35,574 nucleotides of DNA, taken from NCBI GenBank assembly GCA_016791365.1, contig JAEUMT010000049.1, forward strand, positions 1 to 35,574, read 5' to 3'. The position numbers and the translations under genes were made by a program. The stretch is from Hyphomonadaceae bacterium (GTDB lineage: Bacteria > Pseudomonadota > Alphaproteobacteria > Caulobacterales > Aquidulcibacteraceae). Position 1 is the stretch's first letter. Each line of letters starts with the position of its first letter. The notes beneath the pieces were generated by a model that worked only from the letters and a program-made list of their open reading frames with translations, had not been told where the DNA came from and searched no databases. Positions 15,790 to 23,685 of this stretch are shown in pieces.

Positions 15790-15835
15790 AATTAGCGGAA
15801 GCTCTTACCGCAACCGGCCGCGTCGCATCAATTTC

Positions 15836-15852
15836 GCTAATTTTGCATTAGC
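15836..15852. promoter_or_regulatory. inverted repeat upstream of the 116-residue gene
   Basis: GCTAAT and ATTAGC form a perfect 6-bp inverted repeat around TTTGC, 26 bases before the ATG at 15879. Another ATTAGC stands at 15791-15796. This could be an operator; the surrounding AT-rich stretch may hold the promoter. Confidence 0.35.
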
Positions 15853-15878
15853 AATGCGCGCCTAACATCCGCCCGCCG

Positions 15879-16229
15879 ATGAATAAGAAGTGGGTAGATA
15901 ACGAGGTCTATTTTGGACCTGACCGCCGCAACGGCGGTCTTGGAAAGCGCTGGGGCGACCGGCGCTCGTACGACGACGCAGGCCCGCCGCCGCCCATCGG
16001 CGCCGTGATGCGCCGACTGCGCGTGCAACTGAACTCGGTTGTGTCCGGCGAAGACCGCCGGCGTGTCTATGACCTTGCGCGCTTCGCCGCCGCCGAGGCC
16101 GAGCGCCAGCATCTCACGGCAACCGCCGACCACCTCCGCGCCGTGCTGGACGCAATCAAAATCGGCGACTTCACCGCCGCGGACGACTCGGTGATGCAGG
16201 CTCAAGCCGCGTTCAACAGCCCGCGCTGA
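15879..16229 (+). CDS. hypothetical protein, 116 residues
   Basis: I do not recognise this protein. The N-terminal third is charged and glycine-rich, with FGPDRRN..GKRWGDRRSYDD, a pattern like the PilZ-adjacent or short 'GxDRR' motifs seen in alphaproteobacterial small proteins. The second half is predicted helical (RRRVYDLARFAAAEAERQ, then HLRAVLDAIKIGD). No signal or membrane segment is visible. It has its own AT-rich upstream region with an inverted repeat and is followed by a 122-base gap before the biosynthetic cluster. Confidence 0.65.
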   Translation: MNKKWVDNEVYFGPDRRNGGLGKRWGDRRSYDDAGPPPPIGAVMRRLRVQLNSVVSGEDRRRVYDLARFAAAEAERQHLTATADHLRAVLDAIKIGDFTAADDSVMQAQAAFNSPR

Positions 16230-16351
16230 GCACACCTCCGCCTCGATTCAGCTCCAATGCCTGCTCCACAACTGCCGCCGCGGTAGTGCTGGCCTCCCCT
16301 CTCTGGTAAGCCCGCACCGCACCCTTTGCGGAGCAAGCCAAGAGGCAAGCC

Positions 16352-17362
16352 ATGCGGACCACCGACCCCGTTCCGGTCATTGGCGGGATTGGCATCTATC
16401 TGCCGCGCAACGTCGTGACCTCCCGTGAGCTCGATTCCCAGTTGGGGCTGCGCGATGGTTGGCTTGAGAAAAACTGCGGCGTCAGACAGCGCCACGTCGT
16501 CAGCGGCGATGAAACTCAAGAATTCATGGGCGCCGCCGCCGCCCGCGCCGCCCTGGCGGACGCCAAGCTCGACGCGAACGATCTCGACGTTCTTCTCTTC
16601 GCCGCCGCCGTCGGACGCCAACCGATTCCCGCCACGGCGCCGCTCATCAAACAAATGCTCGACACGAGCGATCACGCTTTCCCGGCATACGATGTGAACG
16701 CCACCTGTCTCAGCGCCCTCGTCGCCGTCGACACCGCGTCGATGCTCATCCAGACCGGACGCGCCAGGAACGTTCTCGTCGTCGCTTCCGAAATCGCCTC
16801 GCGCGCGCTGCCGTGGCGCACCGATCCCCGGACCGCCGGTCTTTTCGGCGACGGCGCCGCGGCGCTGGTGATTCGCGCCGCCACGGGACCCGCCCCTTAC
16901 GCCGTCGGTCCGATGCATTTGGAAACCTATTCAGACGGCTATTCCTATTGCGAGCTGCGCGCCGGCGGCACGCGCTACGACTTCAAGACAGAGCGCGAGG
17001 AGTTCACCGCCAACGCCGAGTTCAGCATGCAAGGCGCATCGCTTTATCGCCTGAGTTCGGAGGCCGCGCCCGGCTTCATCGCGCGCCTTCTCGACAAAGC
17101 CGGCTGGCGCCACGAAGACGTCGATCTCGTTGTCCCGCACCAGGCCAGCGCTCACGCGCTGGCGCACATCATCAAGCGGTGCGGGTTTGAATCAAGCCGC
17201 GTCGTCGATCTGGTCGCTGAGATCGGCAATCAGGTCGCCGCCTCCTGGCCGATCGTTCTCTACAAGGCGCGTGAAGCGGGCCGCTTACAATCCGGCATGA
17301 AGGTATTGCTGCTCGGAACGTCCGCCGGCGTCTCGCTGGGTGGCGCGACCATGGTGGTGTAG
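16352..17362 (+). CDS. 3-oxoacyl-ACP synthase III (FabH-like) family protein
   Basis: A 336-residue thiolase-fold condensing enzyme that would join an acyl-CoA or acyl-ACP to a second acyl unit. The catalytic triad is in place: Cys119 (DVNATCLSA), His263 (VPHQAS) and Asn293 (EIGNQVAAS). The His-Asn spacing of 30 equals that of FabH. GDGAAALVI and the C-terminal GTSAGVSLGGA are typical. The divergent active-site text and the company it keeps argue for a secondary pathway rather than primary fatty-acid synthesis. AGAGG-like AAGAGG stands six to seven bases before the ATG. It is the first gene of a six-gene block with almost no gaps; the next gene begins on the base after its stop. Confidence 0.92.
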   Translation: MRTTDPVPVIGGIGIYLPRNVVTSRELDSQLGLRDGWLEKNCGVRQRHVVSGDETQEFMGAAAARAALADAKLDANDLDVLLFAAAVGRQPIPATAPLIKQMLDTSDHAFPAYDVNATCLSALVAVDTASMLIQTGRARNVLVVASEIASRALPWRTDPRTAGLFGDGAAALVIRAATGPAPYAVGPMHLETYSDGYSYCELRAGGTRYDFKTEREEFTANAEFSMQGASLYRLSSEAAPGFIARLLDKAGWRHEDVDLVVPHQASAHALAHIIKRCGFESSRVVDLVAEIGNQVAASWPIVLYKAREAGRLQSGMKVLLLGTSAGVSLGGATMVV

Positions 17363-18331
17363 GTGCGCATCATCATCACCGGCGCGACCGGATTTCTCGG
17401 CGGCGTATTGGCGCGCCGCCTCCTCGCCCAAGGCGATGACGTCATCGCGCTCGGCCGCGATCGGGTAAAACTGGCTTCACTCGAAGCGCTAGACGCACGG
17501 ACACATGCGTTTGACCTCTCAGCAACGGCGAAACCACCAGGCCTCGCCGCCGACGCAATCGTCCATTGCGCCGCACTTTCCTCGCCATGGGGCGCGCGCG
17601 CCGCTTTCCACGCCGCCAATGTCATAGGCACACAGAACGCCATAAAGCTCGCTCGCGACGCAGGCGCCCGACGCTTCGTCCACATCTCCACGCCCAGCAT
17701 CTACTTCCGGTTTCGCGATCAAGTCGGCGTGCGCGAAGACGCGGAACTCCCAGCGCCCGTGAACGCTTACGCCCAAACCAAACGTGAAGCCGAACGTCTC
17801 GTGATCGGCGCGAGCGGCCTCGACCCAATCATCCTGCGACCCCGTGGCCTCTACGGCCCAGGCGACACAACGTTGCTGCCGCGTCTGATCAACGCCGCCC
17901 GCACGCGCGCGCTGCCACTCATGAACGAGGGTCGCGCCGCCACCGATCTCACATTCATCACCGATGTCGCCGACGCGGCGCATGCGGCGCTCATCGCGCC
18001 CGGCGCGCTCGAACAACGCATCTTCAACATTTCCGGCGGCGAAGCGCTCAACGTAACGCAAGTCGCCGACCGCGCCGCCGCGCGCGCAAATGTCAGCGTC
18101 CGCTGGCGGCGCATGCCCCCGGCGTTCGTTCTGGCATTTGCGCGCCTCAGCGAAGCACTCTGCGCGCGCCTGCCGCATCGCCCCGAGCCGCCGATCACCG
18201 CTTACGGCGCCGCGCTCTTCGCTTTCACGCAAACGCTCAACATCGAGGCGGCCGCCAAGCACCTCGGCTGGACGCCGAAGGTCAAGTTTGACGAAGGCCT
18301 CGCTCTCACATTCGCGGGCGCAGGCGCTTGA
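17363..18331 (+). CDS. NAD(P)-dependent epimerase/dehydratase (extended SDR)
   Basis: A 322-residue extended short-chain dehydrogenase. The Rossmann motif GATGFLG is at residues 7-13, HCAA at 68-71 and the catalytic YxxxK at Tyr136/Lys140 (YAQTK), with RPRGLYGPGD downstream. It resembles 3-beta-hydroxysteroid dehydrogenase/OleD-type enzymes that reduce a beta-keto group more than sugar epimerases; this is inference. The GTG start at 17363 directly follows the TAG of the ketoacyl synthase gene, so translation is probably coupled. A likely job is to reduce the condensation product of the previous enzyme. Confidence 0.9.
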   Translation: MRIIITGATGFLGGVLARRLLAQGDDVIALGRDRVKLASLEALDARTHAFDLSATAKPPGLAADAIVHCAALSSPWGARAAFHAANVIGTQNAIKLARDAGARRFVHISTPSIYFRFRDQVGVREDAELPAPVNAYAQTKREAERLVIGASGLDPIILRPRGLYGPGDTTLLPRLINAARTRALPLMNEGRAATDLTFITDVADAAHAALIAPGALEQRIFNISGGEALNVTQVADRAAARANVSVRWRRMPPAFVLAFARLSEALCARLPHRPEPPITAYGAALFAFTQTLNIEAAAKHLGWTPKVKFDEGLALTFAGAGA

Positions 18332-19104
18332 GCGCACGTCCGGTCTTCCTGAACAGCGCTTTCGTGCGAGCGCCTGAACGCTTCGTCCTCCATGGCGGCC
18401 GCTGGACCCGAATCGACATCCCGGTGCGCTACGGCGTGTTTGATCATCCACGCCTCGGCCGCTGCCTCATCGATACCGGCTACACGCAACGCGTCACCAC
18501 AGGCCGCCGCTCGCTGCCGCTCACGCTCTATGCCAGCATCCTCCGCCCGCGCCTTCAGCAGGACGCGCTACGCGGCGACATCACGGTCAAGGCCATCCTC
18601 CTCACACACCTGCACGCCGACCATGTCTCCGCGCTGCGCGATTTTCCGGATGCCGCGCTCTACGCCAGCGGCGTCGGCGTCGATCATTTCACCAACTGCA
18701 GCGAATACGCCCGCATCCGCCACGGCGTCTTCCGCGAATTGCTGCCATCCGATCTCCAGCAGCGCGCCAAACGCTTCGAAGCCTGCGCCATCGTCGAAGC
18801 GCCACTCGGCCTCGGCCCGGCGCGCGATGTATTCGGCGACGGCGAAGTCCTGGCCGTGCCGCTACCCGGGCACATGCGCGGCCACACCGGCTTTGTCTGG
18901 CCCAAACTTGACCGACCACTCCTCTATGCCGCTGACGCCCAATGGCTCGCCCGCGCCGTCATGGAAGATCGCGCCCCCGGAGCGCCCGCGCGTTGGATCG
19001 TGGACGACGTCGCCGCCGACGTTACAACGCGCCAACGCATCGCCGCCTTCGCGCGCGCCGGTGGCGAGGTGATCTACTGTCACGATCCGGCGGATGGCGC
19101 ATGA
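18328..19104 (+). CDS. metallo-beta-lactamase-fold hydrolase
   Basis: A 258-residue hydrolase. The zinc motif HLHADH is at residues 94-99, with further ligands likely at His182/His186 (GHMRGHTG) and Asp203 (AADAQW). The N-terminal half has the fold's LIDTGY strand. It resembles lactonase and thioesterase members of the family (AHL lactonase-like), suggesting cleavage of a lactone or thioester intermediate. The TTG start overlaps the preceding stop (TTGA), and the end overlaps the next ATG (ATGA). It is the third gene of the block. Confidence 0.9.
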   Translation: MSARPVFLNSAFVRAPERFVLHGGRWTRIDIPVRYGVFDHPRLGRCLIDTGYTQRVTTGRRSLPLTLYASILRPRLQQDALRGDITVKAILLTHLHADHVSALRDFPDAALYASGVGVDHFTNCSEYARIRHGVFRELLPSDLQQRAKRFEACAIVEAPLGLGPARDVFGDGEVLAVPLPGHMRGHTGFVWPKLDRPLLYAADAQWLARAVMEDRAPGAPARWIVDDVAADVTTRQRIAAFARAGGEVIYCHDPADGA

Positions 19105-20252
19105 GCACCGTCCTCATCACCGGCGTTCGCGCACCGATCGCACTCGATCTCGCCCGCAGCTTCAGCGCCGCCGGGCACGACGCGCACGTTGCCGACTCGA
19201 TCTATCCCTGGACAGCGCGGCTTTCCCGCCAAACCCGCAACCGCTTCCACAAATTCGCACCGCCGCGCTTCGCTTTCACAAAATTCGCGGAAGACCTCGC
19301 GCGCCTCGTCAATCAACTCAAGCCAGATTGGATCATTCCAACCTGTGAGGAGGTCTTCTATGTCGCCGAAGCCGGAGCGCGACAGGGCTTCGCCGATCGC
19401 GTTTTGGCGCCGCCGCCATCCATGCTGCGCACCCTGCATTCGAAAGTCGACTTCGCCCACTTCGCCCAAGCCAATGGCGTCACCGCGCCGGAAACGACAC
19501 GCGTTACCTCGCCCGAAGAACTCAGCGCATTTCGCGACCGGTCGCGCACCGTCGTGCTGAAACCCGAATTCTCGCGCTTCGCCTCACACGCAAAAATTCG
19601 CCCCACCGCCGAAGAGCTTGACACCATCAAACCCACCGCCGCCGAACCATGGGCCGTGCAAGATTTCGTCGAAGGCGATGAGATCTGCGTCTGGTCATCA
19701 AGCATGAACGGTGAGGTCACCGCTTTTGCCGCTTACAAGCCGCTCTGGCGCCTCGGCCAATCCTCAAGCTTCTATTTCGAACGCGACGACGATCCGGCCA
19801 TCCTTGAAACCACCCGCGCCATCGCCCGCGCCGCCAACGCTACCGGTCAGCTTTCCTTTGACGTCATCCGCACCCGCAACGGCGCAATCCTACCCATCGA
19901 GTGCAACCCACGCGGCATCAGCGGCATCCATCTTTTCGACAGCGATCCGCGCCTTGCGCGTGCGCTGCTCAACGAGACGCCGCTACAAACGCCGCGCGCC
20001 GAGGCCCGTCACATCGGTCCGGCCATGTGGCTGTTCGGTGCGCCCGGCGCGCTCGCCAGCGGCAGATTCGAAGCCTTTCAACACGACATCAAACGCAGCC
20101 GCGACGTCCTCAACGTTCCGAACGAACCCATGCTCGGCGCCGGCGCGCTTCTCGACGCCGGCCGTTTCACCCTCATCGGCCTCAGCCGTGGCCGCTCCGC
20201 TTCCGGCCAAAGCACCGACGACATCGAGTGGAACGGCGAGCCGATCGCGTGA
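19101..20252 (+). CDS. ATP-grasp domain protein
   Basis: A 383-residue ATP-grasp protein; such enzymes join a carboxylate to an amine or thiol through an acyl-phosphate. The N-terminal Rossmann-like part begins VLITGVRAPIALDLARSF, as in the carbamoyl-phosphate-synthase-like branch. WIIPTCEEVFY is followed by the ATP-binding VVLKPEFSRFAS, QDFVEGDEICVWS, and the metal-binding ILPIECNPRGISG. The C-terminal 80 residues are not recognisable. ATG overlaps the MBL stop (ATGA), and its own stop overlaps the next GTG. It may conjugate the acyl product to an amino compound; the substrate is not readable. Confidence 0.88.
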   Translation: MSTVLITGVRAPIALDLARSFSAAGHDAHVADSIYPWTARLSRQTRNRFHKFAPPRFAFTKFAEDLARLVNQLKPDWIIPTCEEVFYVAEAGARQGFADRVLAPPPSMLRTLHSKVDFAHFAQANGVTAPETTRVTSPEELSAFRDRSRTVVLKPEFSRFASHAKIRPTAEELDTIKPTAAEPWAVQDFVEGDEICVWSSSMNGEVTAFAAYKPLWRLGQSSSFYFERDDDPAILETTRAIARAANATGQLSFDVIRTRNGAILPIECNPRGISGIHLFDSDPRLARALLNETPLQTPRAEARHIGPAMWLFGAPGALASGRFEAFQHDIKRSRDVLNVPNEPMLGAGALLDAGRFTLIGLSRGRSASGQSTDDIEWNGEPIA

Positions 20253-21388
20253 GCGCCCCCGATCTCTTCTATCCCGAAACAGGCCCCCGTGACGGTTGGC
20301 CCGCAGGCGCCGAGGCTGATCGCGCCTATCTCGAAATTTTCGCGCACAGAGACTCAACCGCGCTCATCTCGAACCTGCGCACCACGATCATGGGCCTGCG
20401 CTCCGGCGCACGCGTCTATCCGGTCACCATTAACGAAGCAGAATACGGCGACGCCTACGTCTGCCTCCCACACACCGCCTATGCGCTCTACGCCAAGGAT
20501 GAACTCCGCATCGTCGACGCCGGGCCATGGACACCGGCGCTCGGCCTTCTCGCAAGCAGCGCCGGCGCCATGCTCCGCGCGGCGCGCGTCAACCGCATCG
20601 TTCACGTCAACAATTACATGCTCTCAACCAACCTCCACGGCGGCTGGCGCGGCGACGATATCGACGCCATAAGAATGCTGCTCACGGAGCGCTTCCCGGA
20701 CCACCTCATCGCCGTGCGTTCGTTGAACCAATGGTCTGACGCTGATCTCTGGCGACGTTTTCACGACGCGGGATGGCGGATGCTCCCGAGTCGCCAAATC
20801 TACGTCACTGACGATCTCACAGCCGATTGGGCGACACGCCGTGACACCAAACGCGATCGCGCCATCATGCGCACCGTCGCCAGCCGAATCGACACGCTGG
20901 AAGCACTGCGCCCCGGCGACGCCGAACGTATCTCCGAACTCTACGCTCTGCTTTATCTCGGTCGTTACTCCGCTCTGAATCCCGCCTTCACGCCCGCTTA
21001 CATCGAGGCCACGAACCGCACCGGCGCATTCCACTATCGTGGCCTGCGCGAAAGCGACGGCCAGCTCTCCGCCGTCGTCGGCTGCTTTATCCGCGGCGGC
21101 GTCCTCACCACGCCCATCGTCGGCTACGACACGGCCCGTCCTGCCAGCGATGGCCTCTATCGCATCGCCAGCTACATGCTCGCCCAAATCGCGCGGGACC
21201 GCGGCTTGCGCCTCAATGGCTCCGCCGGCGCCGCGAGCTTCAAAGTCAATCGCGGCGCACGCCCGGTCACTGAATACTCCGCCTACTTCGTCGATCATCT
21301 CTCTCTTGCCCGCCGGGCCGTCATCGGAGGCGTGGAGCGCTTGTTGAACAAGGTCGCCGTCCCATTGATGCAGGAGCGCGGCCTATGA
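20249..21388 (+). CDS. acyltransferase-like (GNAT/FemAB-type) protein of unknown function
   Basis: A 379-residue protein. The first half (about 1-190) has no recognisable motif; it contains ISNLRTTIMGLRSGARVYPVT and HVNNYMLSTNLHGGW. The second half reads like a GNAT/FemAB acyltransferase: RAIMRTVASRIDTLEALRPGD, LYLGRYSALNPAFTPAYIE, VVGCFIRGGVLTTPIVGYD, then LNGSAGAASFKVNRGA near the end. The GTG start overlaps the previous stop (GTGA), and its end overlaps the Rieske start (ATGA). The position suggests it transfers an acyl or aminoacyl group in the same pathway. The functional call is tentative; the coding call is firm. Confidence 0.75.
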   Translation: MSAPDLFYPETGPRDGWPAGAEADRAYLEIFAHRDSTALISNLRTTIMGLRSGARVYPVTINEAEYGDAYVCLPHTAYALYAKDELRIVDAGPWTPALGLLASSAGAMLRAARVNRIVHVNNYMLSTNLHGGWRGDDIDAIRMLLTERFPDHLIAVRSLNQWSDADLWRRFHDAGWRMLPSRQIYVTDDLTADWATRRDTKRDRAIMRTVASRIDTLEALRPGDAERISELYALLYLGRYSALNPAFTPAYIEATNRTGAFHYRGLRESDGQLSAVVGCFIRGGVLTTPIVGYDTARPASDGLYRIASYMLAQIARDRGLRLNGSAGAASFKVNRGARPVTEYSAYFVDHLSLARRAVIGGVERLLNKVAVPLMQERGL

Positions 21389-22383
21389 GCGCCTACCCGC
21401 ACGCCGTCGCCCAAGGCTGGCATCCGATCGCAGCGGTGAAGCAACTCGGCGCCAATCCGCTCGCGCGCTCGTTAATGGGCACGCCCGTCGTCGTGTTCAA
21501 AGGCGCCGGCGGCCCTGCCGTGCTCGTCGATCGCTGCCCGCATCGCAACATGGCGCTCTCACGCGGCGCCGTACATAGCGGCGAGATCGAGTGCCCATAT
21601 CATGGTTGGCGCTTCGCCAGTGACGGCCGCTGCACGCTCACCCCAGGCGCCAGCGAACCCGCACGCTTTGGCGCGCAAACACTTCCCGTTGCCGTGCGCG
21701 CCGGCCTCGTCTGGACCACGCTCGCGAAATCGCCGAACACCGAACCGTTCCTACCGCCGCCTCTTACCACCGAAGGCCTCGACACCTTCATGTGGCCCGT
21801 GAAACCTTCGCGCGCGCGCCTCATCGACGCTGTCGAAAACCTGCTCGACCCCGCCCATCCGCATTTCCTGCACGCCGGCATCGTACGCGCGAAGAACCTC
21901 CGCAAACCCGTCGACGTCACCGTGCGCGTCCACCCAACCTTCGCGGAAGCCATCTATATCGAGAACGCCAAAGCCTCGGCGCTCATGCCGCGCATGCTCG
22001 AGGGCCTCCGGGTCGCCAGCATCGGCCGCTTCTTTCCACCTTCAACCGGCCAAGTCGCGTTTGAAGGCAAAGACGGCTTGAAACTCGCCATCACCGTCTT
22101 CTTCACGCCGGAAAGCGAAAACGTCGTGCGCCCGTTCGCCCACTTCGCCACACCGAAAGGCGTGGCGCCCGCATTCGTGAAAGAAGCGCTGCTGCGCGCC
22201 TTTCATATCCCCGTGCTCGCGCAAGACCGCGAAGCCTTGCGCAAACAAACCGACGACATCGAAAATTTCGGCGCGCCCAAATACGCGCTCGGCCCGCTCG
22301 ACTTTCTCTTCCCCGCCATCAACGCGCTCGCTGCCGGCGAAACCCCAGAGCCAAGCGAACGCACCGCCCGCGTCGAACTTTAA
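21385..22383 (+). CDS. Rieske 2Fe-2S ring-hydroxylating/demethylating-type oxygenase
   Basis: A 332-residue oxygenase alpha subunit. The Rieske cluster ligands are Cys51-x-His53 (CPHRN) and Cys70-x2-His73 (CPYHGW). The mononuclear iron site follows in ENLLDPAHPHFLH (Asp155, His158, His163). It resembles vanillate O-demethylase/PaO-like enzymes, which hydroxylate, desaturate or demethylate. No reductase or ferredoxin gene is adjacent, so electrons must come from elsewhere. It is the last forward gene of the block; its TAA shares the bases TTAA with the stop of the convergent adenylate-forming gene. Confidence 0.93.
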   Translation: MSAYPHAVAQGWHPIAAVKQLGANPLARSLMGTPVVVFKGAGGPAVLVDRCPHRNMALSRGAVHSGEIECPYHGWRFASDGRCTLTPGASEPARFGAQTLPVAVRAGLVWTTLAKSPNTEPFLPPPLTTEGLDTFMWPVKPSRARLIDAVENLLDPAHPHFLHAGIVRAKNLRKPVDVTVRVHPTFAEAIYIENAKASALMPRMLEGLRVASIGRFFPPSTGQVAFEGKDGLKLAITVFFTPESENVVRPFAHFATPKGVAPAFVKEALLRAFHIPVLAQDREALRKQTDDIENFGAPKYALGPLDFLFPAINALAAGETPEPSERTARVEL

Positions 22384-23648
22384 GACGGCCGCCACTCACG
22401 CCGCACACGCCGCAACTTGCGGTCAAACGGCGCCTCAATCCCGGACCGCAGCTCAACCCGCGGCTCTACCGCGCCAACCTTGAGCAAGGCCGCATGCAGC
22501 GCCGCAACCGCGCGCGCACCGGCCTCCGCCGGCAGATCATGCGCCAGGGTCAGCACAACACGGTCCACGCCAATCTGCGTCACGCGGAAATCCAGGATAC
22601 GCCGATCCGCATCGACCACGGCGTTGCGCATCACGTCCGGCGTCACCGACACCAACGCATCACCGAACCCGCCCAGCTGAAACACATCGTCATGGCGCCC
22701 TTCGATGCTCTCAACGCATTGCAGCGGCGAGCCACATGCGCATCCCCTGCTCGACAACCGCAGCAGATCATTCATCCGATAGCGCGCCATGATTTGCGTC
22801 GTGCGGGTAAAATCCGTCACCAGCGGCGACACCAAGTCGCCGCCTCCCGGTTCAAACTCAAACGCCACCACATCTTCCGCCAAATGCAGCGTCCCTTCCC
22901 GGCACCCGACGCCGAACAAGCCCTCCGTCGCCATGTAGATTTCGCGCACCCGCGCCCCGAAACGCGCCTCAACACTGGCGCGGTCCAGCGGATCAAGCAC
23001 CTCGGCGCCCGAAAACACATTCAACGGCCGAATGCGCGACGTCTCAGCCAAGATCCGCAACACCTTCGGCGGCGCGACAATCGTATCCGGCGCGTACGCC
23101 TCGATTTCCGCGCGCCACGCATCCACGCCCAGCGCCAAATCAAAGAACCGCAGCGACAGCCGCCCCGTCTCCGCCGCCGACGCATAGAGTTTGTTGTACC
23201 CCGGCAGCGCCAGCGCCACCTTGTGCCGCGCGAACAAGACATCCGGCAACGTCTTCGCCAGCATCACGCCGAGCCACGTAAACCGCTCAGCTTCGCTGAT
23301 GACGTACACACCGCGATTGCCGCTCGTACCCGTGCTCTGCCCAATGAAAAGATCGCCGACCTTCTCATCCCCACGATCCAACGCTGCGCGCACATCCGGG
23401 TATGTCGCGCCCTTCACATTGAATTTATCGAAGTTCGCCAGCAGAACCTGCTTGTCGACAATTGGCAAATCCGCAAGCCGCCGCGCGCCAAGCCCCGCAT
23501 AGTACGGCACGCGCGCCACAGCATGGCGCAAGAACCGATCCAGCCGCGCCGCCTGCCATCGCGCCACATCCGCACGCGTACGCAGCCGCTTCGCGAGCTG
23601 TCTCGTCCGCCAAAACGCGGCGATGGCGTAAACGACGGCGAAATTCAT
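22380..23648 (-). CDS. adenylate-forming enzyme, coenzyme F390 synthetase-related
   Basis: A 422-residue member of the ANL-type adenylating family close to PaaK and F390-synthetase-related proteins. The phosphate-binding loop is GQSTGTSGNRGVY (about 103-115). YMATEGLFG is the A5-like motif, and YRMNDLLRL the A7/A8-like region. A short Cys cluster (CACGSPLQC) matches the PaaK-type metal site. It should activate a carboxylic acid as an acyl-adenylate. It is convergent with the Rieske gene (four-base overlap at the stops) and divergent from the exporter with a 37-base gap. Despite the opposite strand it most likely belongs to the same pathway. Confidence 0.88.
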   Translation of the reverse strand: MNFAVVYAIAAFWRTRQLAKRLRTRADVARWQAARLDRFLRHAVARVPYYAGLGARRLADLPIVDKQVLLANFDKFNVKGATYPDVRAALDRGDEKVGDLFIGQSTGTSGNRGVYVISEAERFTWLGVMLAKTLPDVLFARHKVALALPGYNKLYASAAETGRLSLRFFDLALGVDAWRAEIEAYAPDTIVAPPKVLRILAETSRIRPLNVFSGAEVLDPLDRASVEARFGARVREIYMATEGLFGVGCREGTLHLAEDVVAFEFEPGGGDLVSPLVTDFTRTTQIMARYRMNDLLRLSSRGCACGSPLQCVESIEGRHDDVFQLGGFGDALVSVTPDVMRNAVVDADRRILDFRVTQIGVDRVVLTLAHDLPAEAGARAVAALHAALLKVGAVEPRVELRSGIEAPFDRKLRRVRREWRPS

Positions 23649-23685
23649 TCTCGTGCCGCTTTAGCACGCCGTATAAGGTGACGAT

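Noticed and set aside
22494-23681. 395-residue open frame opposite the adenylate-forming gene
   Set aside because: The translation is Arg/His/Gln-rich nonsense, antisense to a gene with clear adenylation motifs.
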